A DNA stretch of 64,000 nt. It comes from Dryococelus australis (Eukaryota; Arthropoda; Insecta; Phasmatodea; Phasmatidae). A program made the translations under genes and the position numbers. Shown piece after piece: positions 49,029 through 63,275 of the stretch. The notes under the pieces were generated by a model. That model made no database searches. It was not told where the DNA came from and saw only the letters and a list, made by a program, of their open reading frames with translations. The first letter of the stretch is position 1. The number at the start of each line of letters is the position of its first letter. Location of the stretch: positions 225,565,924 to 225,629,923 of the forward strand of contig CM056993.1 of NCBI GenBank assembly GCA_029891345.1. The letters run 5' to 3'.

Positions 49029-49828
49029 CTAAAGCTGCAGTTGGTTGTTATCTGGGGTCACATCCCCTCCTACAGTTACCGTTGCATATAATTCTTGCTG
49101 GCTGTCATCTTGTTCTGTGGGGAAGTGGTGACCATTTGGTGTGTCTTGCTTAGCATGTTGGTTACCCCACTCCAGCTCTGTGAAACCCCTGAACGGACTT
49201 GTTTTGCTCTCAGCGTCCTTTGCCATTGCATGTTCCCCCATTGCTGGTTCATGCTGCTCGAAGTTATGGGTGGGGGATAACCCCTTGGCAAAATGCCGCT
49301 GGACCTTCTCTGCCCGCTGCATACCTATTGCTACCTGGGTAATACTCTCTCCAACTGCCTCACTAGTGCGATATTGAATCTGGCTGTAGTAATTACCTTG
49401 TAGGTTGGCATCTTGTGGGCAACATACGGTTTGCACTTGTTGGCCACTCCATCCCAAGAAGCAGTCCCATTACCTGACCGAAGTTCCTGTAGTGGGTCTT
49501 GAGTCTTGCCGTTCCTTTCCACTGATGCACCTGACTCTCTCCACCGTACCTGATCCACATAACACATGACGTGTTTCGCTCCCCGTTTTAGGATGTTTGT
49601 GATGTCGGCCACTTCCCCAGCGCAGCATGCATCCACACTCGACGTCTGATCAGCGGCGAATGTGTGTTTAGTGAAGCTGTGCAGGAGCAGTGCAAGAGTG
49701 ATGCAGGAAAGTGTAAGCGGTACAGCGCCAAAGGCAAGGGCGGAATGATACACTACCACGTGTAGTATGCATAAAAAAGTCTTTATAACATTTTTAAGGG
49801 AATTTCTGGACACGGGAAAAGGACACAT
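49029..49828 (-). other. Overlapping minus-strand open stretches of unknown origin
   Basis: Two open frames of 165 codons (49828-49331) and 142 codons (49457-49029) overlap by about 130 bases on the same strand, in a locally GC-richer block. The first begins with hydrophobic segments (LCILHVVVYHSALAF and PLTLSCITLALLL), followed by a Cys-containing polar part. The second is hydrophilic and rich in Gln, Glu and His (QHEPAMGEHAMAK, TEQDDSQQELYA). Neither matches a family I recognise. It may be a decayed gene or the coding region of an unclassified element. The length of the frames in AT-rich surroundings is the only evidence of coding origin. Confidence 0.3.
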
Positions 49829-50424
49829 GTACAGGAATTAAAAATGACATGCATTAGAAACCCTCATGCTAATAGTCGTTTTGTTTTTGCAATATTGTGT
49901 TTTCATAAATGTTTTTTTTCACAGCCACCAGTGTTTTGCGCACCTCATTCCACCATGTTAGAGATATAGGCCTAGAGTTATGTTTATTTTGTGTGATTCT
50001 GCAGGGTTTTAAGTATTGTTTTCCATAATGTAACAGAGTTTCTTCCGTATGTGCAAGTAGATCCCTCCACGGCACATGGGCCCGTGCTCGCCACCCCTCG
50101 CGCAATGGCGGGAAGTCAGTCAGAGAATTGCGCCCAAAACGGGATGTTGCATGTGAAATCGTGGTTGCGCTTTTCCCACCTGGATGGTCTCAACTTCTTC
50201 ATAACCTGTAACTTCTCTGCATCAGTGTAAATCTTCCGGAACCTTTTTATTTCTGCCATATGGGCATATGATGCATGATCGGAAAAGAGGAAGATTGATA
50301 TAGGACACCCATGGTCCATCTCAAATAATAAGGGCCGCCCCAGCAAGCACAACCTGTCGACCAGATACCTGTACTGTCGGCAACTGTCCTTTCAATGCCA
50401 GAAGATAGCCATCGGACAACGGCG
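49829..50424 (-). other. Possible upstream continuation of the 49-50 kb open stretches
   Basis: Further minus-strand open stretches of 69-78 codons lie at 49869-50105, 50116-50352 and 50247-50456, with plausible-looking protein such as FLFSDHASYAHMAEIKRF and WEKRNHDFTCNI. No family recognised; composition is like the neighbouring block, so one decayed unit from about 50456 to 49029 is possible. Confidence 0.25.
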
Positions 50425-50640
50425 TGATGTCTTTTTTGAGATAGAATGTTAGTCATTAGAAAAAAGACAACTGTGCGCTGTATTTTTTAGGATAACTTAT
50501 GGATATCAACTAAAATGTGTTGGCTTGATATTGCAGAGCAAACATGCTGCAAGCATCTTAAAAATGTTTCTGGGCCGATTCCCATAAAGCATCTTTGTCT
50601 TTTCTGTAAGCTGGCCATTACCGGGCTGGAATAAATAGAT
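50425..50640 (+). repeat. Dispersed repeat R4, copy 1
   Basis: Matches 63070-63275 in the same orientation: TTTTTTGAGA, CATTAGAAAAAAGACA, CGCTGTATT, ATCTTAAAAATGTTTCT followed by a TTCCCATA block, then GTAAGCTGG(C/T)CATTA. It has no coding sense; it is probably the end of an element. Confidence 0.65.
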
Positions 50641-52500
<1,860 letters not shown>

Positions 52501-52678
52501 AGGCGCTTACGAAAAGTAACCTGGTAAAGTTAACTGGGTTAACTCGGTCACGTGACCAGGTTTACACGATCACTTGTGGTTAACCAGGTTACTTTAAACA
52601 TTTTAGAAATACTCTGGTTTTGAGATTATGGGAACTTAAAGAATATTTAGTGCAGTTATTAAGTTCTGTGCTAAATGA

Positions 52679-52710
<32 letters not shown>

Positions 52711-53172
52711 TTGATGATGATTGATGATGATGATGAGTTTTTGTTAAATTATGTTATGAAAAAAAAAAACACATTGCATTAAGCAGTACTACGATAATAC
52801 AATACCTTTGTATTCAGTCTCAGTTAAGTATGAAATTTAATATCTGGGCTACAATGATTGACCAAAGCAGCTAAACATTTATAATTTTACATATTTCAAT
52901 CGTTTCCAGACTTCAAAACTTATTTTGGTTTATTTGGTTGGTTCTGTTGCTGCAATGTTTACATATTTACACGCCATTTCACATGTGTCGTCTGCTAGAC
53001 CAAGTTTACCCTGCTGTTGAGCAGGGTTAACCCAGAGTTTGTTGGAATCAAGGATCAAGTTAACCTGGGTGACTTTCCGAATGTGAGTTAACTTTAACTC
53101 AATCACTTTTTGAACACACCGAGTAAATGTTTTAACCTGATCAAGTTAACCGTGTGATTTACATAAGTGCCT
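52501..53172. mobile_element. MITE-like DNA transposon with 3-bp direct repeat
   Basis: The left end AGGCGCTTACG and the right end, read on the minus strand as AGGCACTTATG, form an imperfect 11-base terminal inverted repeat. Both ends are flanked by CCT (52498-52500 and 53173-53175). The sub-terminal zones on both sides are packed with GTTAACC(T/C)GG-like words in both orientations. No transposase is present. A 3-bp duplication with sub-terminal repeats suits a PIF/Harbinger-type non-autonomous element, though the superfamily is not certain. Confidence 0.55.
52679..52737. repeat. (GAT)n microsatellite inside the MITE-like element
   Basis: TGATGATGATG-type run with two ATTGATGATG interruptions. 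Confidence 0.95.
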
Positions 53173-53639
53173 CCTGCAGGTTGGCAGAAGTGCATTAAAA
53201 TGCTGTCAGCTGAAGGCATAATTTACTCAGAAAACACTGCAGTCAGTAAATAATTGAAAGTGCCAGTGTGGGGCCATTTAGTTTACTTACGTTGCATTTT
53301 GTGCACATGTGTGCCCATGCAGTGGAAAACACCTGTTAACCCATCTGTTGCCTGGCCAAGCAGTTTGCCACATACTTCTTAGGTAGGCTGCCACTACATG
53401 GAAGGGGGAGGGGAACCGGGACCCCATGGTACCTGAAGATGTATGTACCAGCACGAGGTCTGTGAGCGTACGGGCTAAGATGTAAGTAGTATGATACTCT
53501 ATTACGCTAAGGCCTATATAGATGGAAATTAAAGCGCTTTCTTCGGAATCAAGATGTTAAGGCGCAGGGTTCGTATTGTATCTCTGCTCGAATAAGGAGT
53601 AATACTCTTAATTTGATGTTGATGCCATCAGGTGAGACA

Positions 53640-56600
53640 CTGAGACGTTTATGAGACACTTTACCTGTGGTTGATGGACACCAGCAGTGGTTTTCTATAC
53701 ACCGCACTTCGAGACTCTAGGATCTCAAGGATGCTGTGGGTTCTGTGTGTTCGTCTCACCCATGCGTACTTACTATAGTCCATTCCTTACTGGAAGCAAC
53801 TTTTTCGGAACCCTGCTAAATATCTACTTGCAGGTCCATTTTGTATCCTTCCGCCAAATGTAAACAAACATTGCCATGTGACTGCCATGTAACATCTGTC
53901 AAAATCAATGTTTACATGCCATTGCGTGTGTACAGGTGTTCGTATACTTTCGCTACACCTAAACATAAACATTGAAATGTGACTTCTACTTTTATACCTG
54001 TCAAATGTGTTGTTTACAGCTTTTCAAAGAATTCTGTCATATTCCACAAACCATTCCCTATGAATATTCACATTTTAGACCTCCAAAATTATTTAGATCA
54101 GCTTTATGACATTTCAAAAATTCCTGAATTGAAGACAGTTTTTACGATTATTTTACGTTAATATATTTGTTTTCTAAGACATAGCACATTACATGTAATG
54201 CACGTTAGTATTTTGCTGCGACTGTGTTTAACACTGTTACAACTGCGGGGTAATGAACTATAGTATTTAACTTTTTGTTATATATGGGTGTTGGGTGTTC
54301 TTTAAACGGACGGCCTCAGTTCGAATAGTGAAAGAATAATTAGTCCAATGAAAAAGACATTAAAATCAATCACGCAACTCGTGTGGCTCATTTTTTGTCA
54401 TATAAACTTAAAAAATATAGCGGTGAATATGCACACAAATAAGCCTACCGTAACTTTTATTCCTCTCGTATTTATATGTATTGCTACTTACTAGGTATTA
54501 GGTTTATTGAAATTTGTTGGGGCTGGGCTTGGTTATTTTGTTGGGATTGGTAGTAAATCACTTTACACGACTGTGTTTCAAACACCCAGGGCAAAGGTAC
54601 AATTTTGTGATAAATAAACAGAAGTGGATGTAAATAAATGACTTTGTCATAAAAAAGTTCACATTTAAAATGTATAAATAGTTAACATCAAATATTTTTT
54701 TAATCACGTGCACACACACACACACATGCATGCATGCGAGCACACACACACACAGAGCGTAATTAACGAAACACTGTAACAGTATATTTATTACTACCGC
54801 AGAAATGCAGATTTTTCACATCGTAACTTGCTTAAAAAGGTTTAAAAAACACGTCTACAAACGTGATGTGGTAATTTGAAGTATTTTTCGGAGCGAGTAC
54901 AATTTATGCTTAGTTTGGTAACAAAGCAACACTCCATATCATGGTGCCACGTCTGCCAACTTCACTTTGTTTCTGCCATGCCATCATATCTAAATATATT
55001 AAAATAAGTATTCAAACATTAAAATCTCTTTTCAGTTTTAAATTACAAATTCAAAAATCATTATTTTGCTGTAATAAGTATGAAGTATGCTACAATTGAA
55101 AACTTGTACAATTAGGTCGCATACTAGGGAAGTGAAACTTCCAGAGTGTGAAAGAGAGAAAAAAAGAGAGAGAGAGAGCGACAAGCCTCGCTCAACACAC
55201 ACTTGCTTTCTTGCTCGATAAAACAACACTGTACCATTATGACCTACTCACAATATTTTCTGCTGTTATTTTAAATTTTTAAAATGAGATATATTGCCAT
55301 CGGGGCTACCTAAATATTTCAATAGGCACCATTTAATTTACAAATAGTATACTAAAAAACTAGGTTAAAATAATATTTTAACTGTGAACTATTTCTTACC
55401 GGACGTTGCCAACACGTCGCTGCTCTCGCTGTTAATTCATATTTAAAAAGAAATGTATATGACAAGTTATAGCGGATATTTAGGTAAAGTTTCATTTATC
55501 CAATAACACAATACTCTAAAGTTAACCACAGTGTTATATATTTGTGAAATACAGGTTATTGAAAAAACAGGTTGACATGTTTTGCCTATAAGTGTTTTTT
55601 CAAAGGTTGATTTTCATAAGTCGCTTCCAATCGGGAATGGATTATAAACAACTTTTATACTTACACTGTCATGCAAAACTTTAACTGGGCTGGGTAGGCC
55701 TAACTGACACTACTAAAAGACATTCACATTTTACACAGAGAAGGCATGTTTATTATCCAAATTGCACTCGTGCCAGAATGAAAATTTATGTTACCTCCCA
55801 AGCATGTCTAGCCAGTTCCGGTGGGTTATTACCAAGCATGTAAGTAAACTTGCGCATTCCGACTGGATGATACTCTGCGGTGCTTGAAAACCAGCCGCTA
55901 GGATAGACTGTAGATTTGCCCAGAGACAGGACACGGAGTATGAAATGAACACTAACGTATTCTTCCACAGCTAACACCTACTCGTCCCCGAAACACTTGC
56001 TGTGTGGAGACGGTCATACACATAGAGGGCTAGTGCAAAAATATATTGTCGTACAAAATAACACTTGATGGTGTGGATGCCGCTGGTTAGGGCTTGTAAC
56101 GGACCACGTGTGCAGGTGTAAAAACACATCATTTACCCAAAAGTCTGGTTAAGAGTTCCCTTAAAGAATTGCATCTGCATTGTAAAATTATCTCTACCAG
56201 AGAGAAGCGTACGAAGCCCTTGGAACGCAGGTTGGTGGGAACGTACAAATACGTGAGGTGACAGCGTGGTCAGGAACAAAATGCTTTAAACACGGAAAAA
56301 TACATGAACCCGTATTGGAAAATTACATAAAACCCTGAAATAAATTATGGTGTATAAAATGGAACAACAATTAGCCCTCAGAATGCAGTGATTACGTAGA
56401 TACGGACTTGGTGGTAGCTTACTACGTGGCCGTGGGCGATGTGGCTGTAAAATATGATAGCATTACAAAAATCCTCAAATAATTATACAAAAATACTTTC
56501 TTTAATATTGCGCATCGCAATGAAGCAGAAATTACATTGAAAAGCCATAGCCAGAGCCAGATGGCATCTGATATGCAAGTAGCGCGTGCCTCATTTCCTT

Positions 56601-57110
56601 TCCGGGACAACACTCTCTCATCTCTTTTATATCTCAAAAAGCCTGGAAGGCTGTAAATTGTTTAGTTAAGTGGATAGCATTATGCTAGGGCATCTGGCAA
56701 ATGTACACAAGGCAAATGTTAACCGTTTTTACTAAAGTGGACAATGGAAACCTATGTCAGTGCAAAAAGATGAAGTGTGTACGTGACAGCGTCTTACTTT
56801 GCCAGCTCTCCTAGGACGACTGCCCAGAAGCAGGAGTCGCGCGGACCTACCATGGCTGCCTATGGGGTTCAGACAACCGGAAGTGGTATGTATGCTGAGC
56901 GAAATTTTAATATGGCAAATTGAGACGGCACCAAAATAATTTCTAAACAATTTGAAATACAGAAATTGAATTACGATTTTTGGTTGATATTTAATTGTCT
57001 TTTGAAGGCGTTCTCGCCTGAGTATCATTGTCTCTCTTTTCAGCGCCCCATGCACTTTGAGTTTTATATTGTAATTTCACACAAACCCTCAAAGAATACG
57101 TATAACATTT
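53640..57110 (-). repeat. Dispersed modular repeat R3, copy 3 (inverted)
   Basis: Read on the minus strand it carries the same islands in the same order. Island A is at about 56905-56797 (GCAGCCATGGTAGGTCC; ending AA|GTAAGA), island B at about 55935-55795 (CGTGTCCTGTCTCTGGG; ending GAG|GTAACA) and island C at about 53800-53660 (after GCTTCCAG; GGGTGAGACGAACACACAGA; ending CAG|GTAAAG). Sequence upstream of A (ACTCAGGCGAGAACGCCTTC) also matches copy 1. The A-to-B part parallels the other copies closely. B and C are about 2 kb apart here against under 200 bases in the others, so a later insertion probably separates them. Confidence 0.8.
54709..54754. repeat. (CA)n microsatellite, imperfect
   Basis: CA run interrupted by ATGCATGCATGCG, inside the B-to-C gap of R3 copy 3. 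Confidence 0.9.
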
Positions 57111-58264
57111 TACAAATAATTTTACCCTTGAAACAAATACATATTCCATTTGTGTAAAGTCTGCAGCCTGTACCGGTACTTAGGAACGTGCTCACGACCA
57201 TGTGCACCTTTATAATCCATTAACGGTTACTTCAGCATTTTCTGAAGCCCTGTTAAAGTTATGCTTTGAGGATATTCCTCCACCTTGTGCAAACTAAGCT
57301 TAACTAAGCCTTGTAGTTTACACCAGAGGAACAACGCACCGCATTCGTGCGCACTCAGTGTAACAGTATTTTGTATAACGACTATTTCTTACCAGGTGCT
57401 ACCAACATACCTATTTTCTCCCTGTTTGTATTCAAATTATTTGTAAATTTAACATTATAATTTATTGGTAAAACATGAATAACATTTCACTTTAACAGGG
57501 AAAAAAAGTAACTTTTATGAACACAAACATAAAATGCTTGTGATACACGGTATATGTTGGAAATAACTGCGTTTCATAGTTAATTTTTCAGCAATTTTTT
57601 TTTGTATTTCACAAGACAAAAAATGTTTACAATTGCTTAGCATAAATATCCTAAACATATACCTGAAGCCCGCAGTTGAGTATGTGCTAATTTTGGTTTA
57701 GAAGGACCTTCACTAAGTATGCCTACTAATTCAGGGCAACACAAGTACTGTACACACTTGTTGTTCTATTATATGAAACATGCCAATTTCTTCACACAAA
57801 TGCAGTGCAGTCAAAATATTTTTCTATTTGTCACTACTTCATTTTCCAAAAAGGTAAGTAAATTTGATAACAAATCTATCACTAAATCATCATAAATAAA
57901 TTGAACATTCAACTTGCAATTCGAACAGAATCACTTTCACAGAAAATGTTCACAATGTACAGCTGAAATGAAACCAAATGTGCAACTAGTTATACACTCA
58001 TATATGATATATCTTGCAGAGAACATTATTTTATCAAGACTCCATGATAGATATTCTGATTCAGGTAGTATAGTATTGTAAATTGTTGGCAATTGAAATA
58101 AATTAGTGAAATTATAGCAAACTACAATCATCCAATGTTGTTACCACTATTTCCGTTGGAATTATTTTTTACTCGGACATATCTATTTAAAATATTTTCT
58201 TCAGCCAAGATAGAAACTAGTTTTACAGCGTCAGAAATAACCGCCCTTGTCTCCTCTTGCAAAG
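57111..58264. other. Unassigned AT-rich sequence
   Basis: No gene or repeat recognised. Confidence 0.5.
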
Positions 58265-58900
58265 CAACATTGATTTATTTTTATTTACTTATTTATTTAT
58301 TTTATAATCACACAATCAATCCCTGAACAGTCTGATGGCAAGGGAAGTAGTGATCATCAATATAATCATGATACAACACAAAATACAGTCACATCAATAA
58401 TAATATAGTGTACAAAATTCCCTTGATATGAAAAATATGTAAATCAAATATGCACATTTAACAAAGTCTAAGCAATATATATGTACAACAATCTAATGAT
58501 ACAGAATTTTACAGTTATAAAATTTGATAAAACATAATTGAAAAAACAACATATAGCACAATTATAACAAAATTACTGTAAAAGTTAAGAATATATGCAA
58601 GTTGGCACATTAATGATTTAAGTAAAATCAGCATTAGAAAATTCTTCCAAGGTGTAGAAGGCATGTGTGCCTTAAGATTACCTTTAAGTTTCATTTTAAA
58701 TCATTTTGTGTTAGTCTGATTGAAATGGACTCAAACTGTTGACAGGTTTATGATAGTTACTTGCACTCCTTGTGTTATAATTATATATTATAGAATTCTT
58801 TACAAAAAACTGCATGTTAATGATAATATAAGATAAAGATAAAAAATATATAGACAGGTCAGTCTGGTGAGTTTTTCCTACAGAATTCAGATACTAATGT
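58265..58900 (-). mobile_element. LINE 3' fragment (LINE-B)
   Basis: On the minus strand a short block near 58670-58620 encodes THAFYTLEEFSNADFT, the typical C-terminal end of Jockey/CR1-like LINE proteins. It is followed by about 330 bases of AT-rich 3' sequence and an AATA-type tail (58268-58302; TTTATTTATTTATTTTTA-like on plus). Sequence to about 58900 may be degraded protein-coding part. The copy is 5'-truncated. Its C-terminus differs from that of LINE-A, so it is a different family. Confidence 0.55.
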
Positions 58901-60075
58901 GTATCCAGGCATAGTAAACAAAACAAATTGATCACATCGTAAATAGTGTTCTGTAAGACAAATTACATCAATATTATTCTGTAGCTCAGTTTCAAAATTA
59001 TCTATAGAATTCACTCAAGTAGTGGTATGTACTCATAAAACATTTGCACACCCTACACACCAGCCATTATCTATTTCTACAAACTTAGCCGCATATGTGT
59101 AACCACACAGTGTACTTTGGTAAACTGTACATGACTTTCAAACTATTAAAGAAATTCTCCATTACTTAATCTATAAAAATGTTACAGGCAAAAACAGTAA
59201 AATAATTGAGCATTAATATTTCACTAACTTTAATACCTTATTGTTTTGCTATACTACTATGCTCTGAACATTTATAATTGTATGAATCAACTTATTTCCT
59301 GACGTGTTCTGATTGGATCATACTATGCACATTCACAACTGCAAGATGGCTGATGTTATCAATATTTTGCAGGCACACATCAAACAATGCAACGCAAATA
59401 ATTGAACAGATAAAAGAAAACATTATCTGTGTGTCAAGACATACTTTTTTTTATGACATCAAATTCCTGTTTAGCCTCTTACACCACCATCTAACCAATA
59501 TCTGACACACATTTTAAAATATCTGTTTTTATAACATCAAAATGTTCCTGACAGTATTATTGACACTTTTTTTAATGAAATACGATTACACACAAAGAAC
59601 ATATTTTAAAAATAGTTACTCTGTTGTATATGTCCGACCAATTTCAGCCTATTTTACCGCACTCTATTTTTGTACCAAAAATTATTTGCGGAACAAAAGC
59701 GTCACCTCTGGAGTAAATCTTTGACTACCTAAGGGAACCTCATCTACAATTGGAGTTACTAGGGGCCGGACGCTACTAAAGTAACATGGCCAAGCAGATT
59801 GGTGCCTTGGCGCCAATTCCCGCAGGACAACACAAAGTTCCATTGTTCAGAACAAAACTTATTTAAGAGGAGATGAGTGAAACAAAGATGGCATGTAATG
59901 ATAAATATAATTACATTACACACTTCAGATTATATAATAAAATGCTTAAAAGAAAAAGAAAAATTAAGTTATGAACCGCACACACACGTTCATAATTACA
60001 GTGCAGTTCTGTCCTTTACTAACCAAAACATGTTGGATTTCACATGGCGTGTGTGTTCTTGTTTGTAGGAATCTG
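58901..60075. other. Unassigned sequence between two LINE fragments
   Basis: AT-rich; a GC-richer patch at about 59740-59830 (GGGGCCGGACGC, TGCCTTGGCGCC) may be the end of a short element. No gene recognised. Confidence 0.45.
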
Positions 60076-60076
60076 A

Positions 60077-62170
60077 TTTGTTTTTTTGTTTTATTGCATC
60101 CGTAAGATCTTATTTCAATACATAGCTGTACAAAGATATTGGACAAGTCAAATTACAGTATACAAAGTTTATACACTTGACATAGTAAACACACACATAT
60201 ATGTCAGACTACACGTACACATAATTTGACCAATCCTCCTCCAACCATGCTGTGGGGCAGTGTCATTTTGCTGAAACGGAAGAGAAAGGAAACTGGAGAA
60301 ACCGGAACAAGAAATGTGTACAAAGACATGTTATGCAATAATTTCTTAACGTTTGTAGTTTAGATATTCATCTACACTATCAAATGTCAGTTTAGAAAAA
60401 AATTCTTTCAGCTGGTTTTTTGGAGAAGCAAATTTCTTGTAGGTGTTATGGTAACTTATTGAAAATTTGGCTGCCGAGGTAGGATGGCCCTTTCTGGACA
60501 AGTTTTAAGTTAACTGAAGCCACGTGTAAGTGTTTTTTTTTATTCTAATGTCATGCTTATGAAACGACTCATTTTTCTGAAATAAATGACTGTTTTTGGA
60601 CATGAATATAAGTACTGAAAACTTGTACTCACATGCAAATGTTAAAATCTCTGAGCTCTTGAAAAGATGTCTACAGGAGTCTGACTTTCTTTTGCCATTG
60701 ATTATTCTTACAGCTCTCTTTTGCATGTGAAACACTTTTTTGCTGTCAGTGGAATTACCCCAAAAAGTAACACATGATGGAATGAAAATATGCAAAATAT
60801 ACTATTTGTGCTGTATTTTTGTTCAAGACCTCTGCAAAACTCCGTAGGGAGAAACATGCTGAACTTAGTTTAGGTAAAATATATGCAATGTGAGATTTCC
60901 AGTTAAGTAAATTGTCTACTTTTAAGCCAAGAAACTTAATCACTGCAGTTTCATTAATTTTGTCTCTGTTACTGCTAACATATGAATGAATGTTTTTCCT
61001 GTTCTTTGTTAGGAAATTCATAAGATATGATCTAGGTTGAGATTATATTTGTTTGCAGTAAACCATTCAGTTAGCTCTGTAAATGTTGTGTCCGTTTTTT
61101 GTGGAAGATCGTTTACGGAGTCTCCAGAGACTAAGATGCTAGTATCATGTGCAAATAAAATTGGAGAGTTTCTGCGGTTAAGGCACATGGAAGGCCATTT
61201 ATATAAAGTAGGAAGAGTAGGGGGCCTAATATTTATCCCTGTGGGACCTCATGCTTGATTTCTCCTGGTTCAGAGTAGAATGAAGTAGTTTTTCCTTTGA
61301 TCCGCACTTGTCTGTTTGAAAGGTATGAGCTTATTAGTTTATTTGGTGTACCTGAGAATCCATAAAACTTTATTTTTCTGTAAGTATGTTGTGATTTACA
61401 CAGTCAAATGCTTTAGTGAGGTCGTAAAATATTCTTTAGATGGCATCTTTTTATCAAGTGCGTTAAGACTGCTATTTGTTAGTTTGAATATTGCATCATT
61501 TGTTGACGTGTTTTTCCTAAAGTCAAACTTGAAATTTGATAAGATTTTGTGATTCTCAAATGTCGCAGCAACCTCCTGTAAACTAGTTTTCAATTACTTT
61601 TGAAAAGAATGTAAGAAGTGTGATGGGTCTGTAATTGTTTACTACGGTCTTGTCTCCTTTCTTGAACAATGGTGTTACCATTGCCCATTTGAGTCTGTCT
61701 GGAAACAATCCTGTATTGAAGATATCATTACAGATATGGTGTAATGGAACACTGAATTCAAAAGCGCATTGCTTTAATAACCTACAGCTAATGCCATCAT
61801 AGCCGCTAGATAATTTAGGTTGCAAAGAATTGATTGTTTTCTCCACTTCATTTGGGGTTGTCTTTGTGAAAGCTATAGCATGGTATTCTGTACCCTGTAG
61901 TGTAGGAATATGGTTTCTATCTTGTTTAATGTTTTTTTAGTCACGTTTTCTACTACATTTAAGCAATATGAATGTATTTGCAAGTAATTTAGGGTCTGAA
62001 TACATGTAGTCAGTTAATTTTAGGTTTACAACTGGACATTGCTCTGTTGTTCTTCCTGTTTTTTTTTTTTCCGTGTAGTTTTTATATTGTTTTGAGAATT
62101 CTTAATGAGGTTACAGAAAAAATCCATTTTTGCAGATTTTATGACTTACTCAAAATTTTGCAGTATTTCC
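60077..62170 (-). mobile_element. 5'-truncated LINE (Jockey/CR1-like group, LINE-A)
   Basis: The minus strand carries the C-terminal two thirds of a non-LTR retrotransposon ORF2. Palm entry is at 61846-61583 (LSSGYDGISCRLLK, PLFKKGDK, NNYRPITLL). A GxxPQG.ILGPLLF block lies near 61260-61200, and the catalytic block near 61156-61140 reads FAHDT where active copies have F/Y-A-D-D. Thumb and C-terminal parts follow at 61021-60755 (KFLGLKVDNLLNWKSHI) and 60795-60505 (MQKRAVRIINGKR), with a C-terminus EFFSKLTFDSVDEYLNYKR ending near 60348. The reading frame changes several times. The 3' region of about 270 bases ends in AATAAAAC and an A-rich tail at 60096-60077. The endonuclease domain is absent. 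The group is judged from the C-terminal style. Confidence 0.85.
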
Positions 62171-63069
62171 TGTAGTGATTCATTGTGTCAGGGTTTCTGC
62201 TGGTTCTAGCGGCCCGTGTATAGCCCCGCATTCATGTGTGCTTTTATTGTTTATTTATACAAGTACATTGCAATTTAGATTTAAGCGAAAAAATTACGTT
62301 AAAAAATATTGATATTCGGTTACATGTTTCCAACGTCTGGGAACAGTCCGTGGCCTTGGGCGACTCTATTGGCCAGTCTTGTATTTTGTATTTATTATGT
62401 TACCTATGACACGTATCGTGTTATCTGTGGCACCCTCCAAAACAATATTAAATACGGAAAAAGGGAAAAAAATAATGAAAAATGCTAAAATAATATTCTA
62501 CAGTGTTCGCTAGTGATAGCACTTTAGTGAATTTTGAAAACAAACTATTACAGTTTTAATCACAACACACTATAACTCACAAAATTGCACATCACTAATT
62601 AAATCAGGTTTCTACTGACACGATTCTCGTGTACACATCACACATTGTTTACATATAAGGACTTTATTATACCCTTGGGCAGTAACACGATAGAACGCAA
62701 TATAACATTTGAAAAATAATACAACACAACTGTCGACAAAAATAACATTTATTCTTAATATCTGCGTGATAATATTCTATGCACGGAACTCACCTTTGCA
62801 AACACATTACACTCGGCTATATAATATTAGAAGAACGCACTAAATATTTCCCTTCACAAACTGTAAACAAAACAAAATATGCCACGTAGTCGTTGCGGTA
62901 CGCACATGGCGAACACACAATATAACTTTGAAAACAGAATCTTTAAAAGGCCATCTACCCTGATTTCACTGCCCTGATGCATTTACAGTGAACACGGAAT
63001 GCAGATTGACACACCGACGTTCGTTGTTGTAAATCCCTTTGGCGGGGAAAAACAGGCTGATGCTGACGG
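62171..63069. other. Unassigned sequence
   Basis: AT-rich with no recognised gene; a GC-richer patch at about 62330-62380. Confidence 0.5.
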
Positions 63070-63275
63070 TTCGCATCACTTTTTTGAGACATAATGTTTG
63101 CCATTAGAAAAAAGACACTAGCCCGCTGTATTATTTTAGGGAAACATCTGTATATAACCGAAAATATGTCGCCATGATATCACAGTGCTAACATTTTGCA
63201 GGAATCTTAAAAATGTTTCTAGGTCTATTCCCATACAGTATCTGTCTTTTCGGTAAGCTGGTCATTATTTGACTG
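63070..63275 (+). repeat. Dispersed repeat R4, copy 2
   Basis: Partner of 50425-50640, same orientation; shared blocks are given there. The flanks of the two copies do not align, so the limits shown are those of visible similarity. Confidence 0.65.

Noticed and set aside
53540-53600. B-box-like GGGTTCGTATTGTATC
   Set aside because: No convincing A box at the right distance, so not called a SINE or tRNA.
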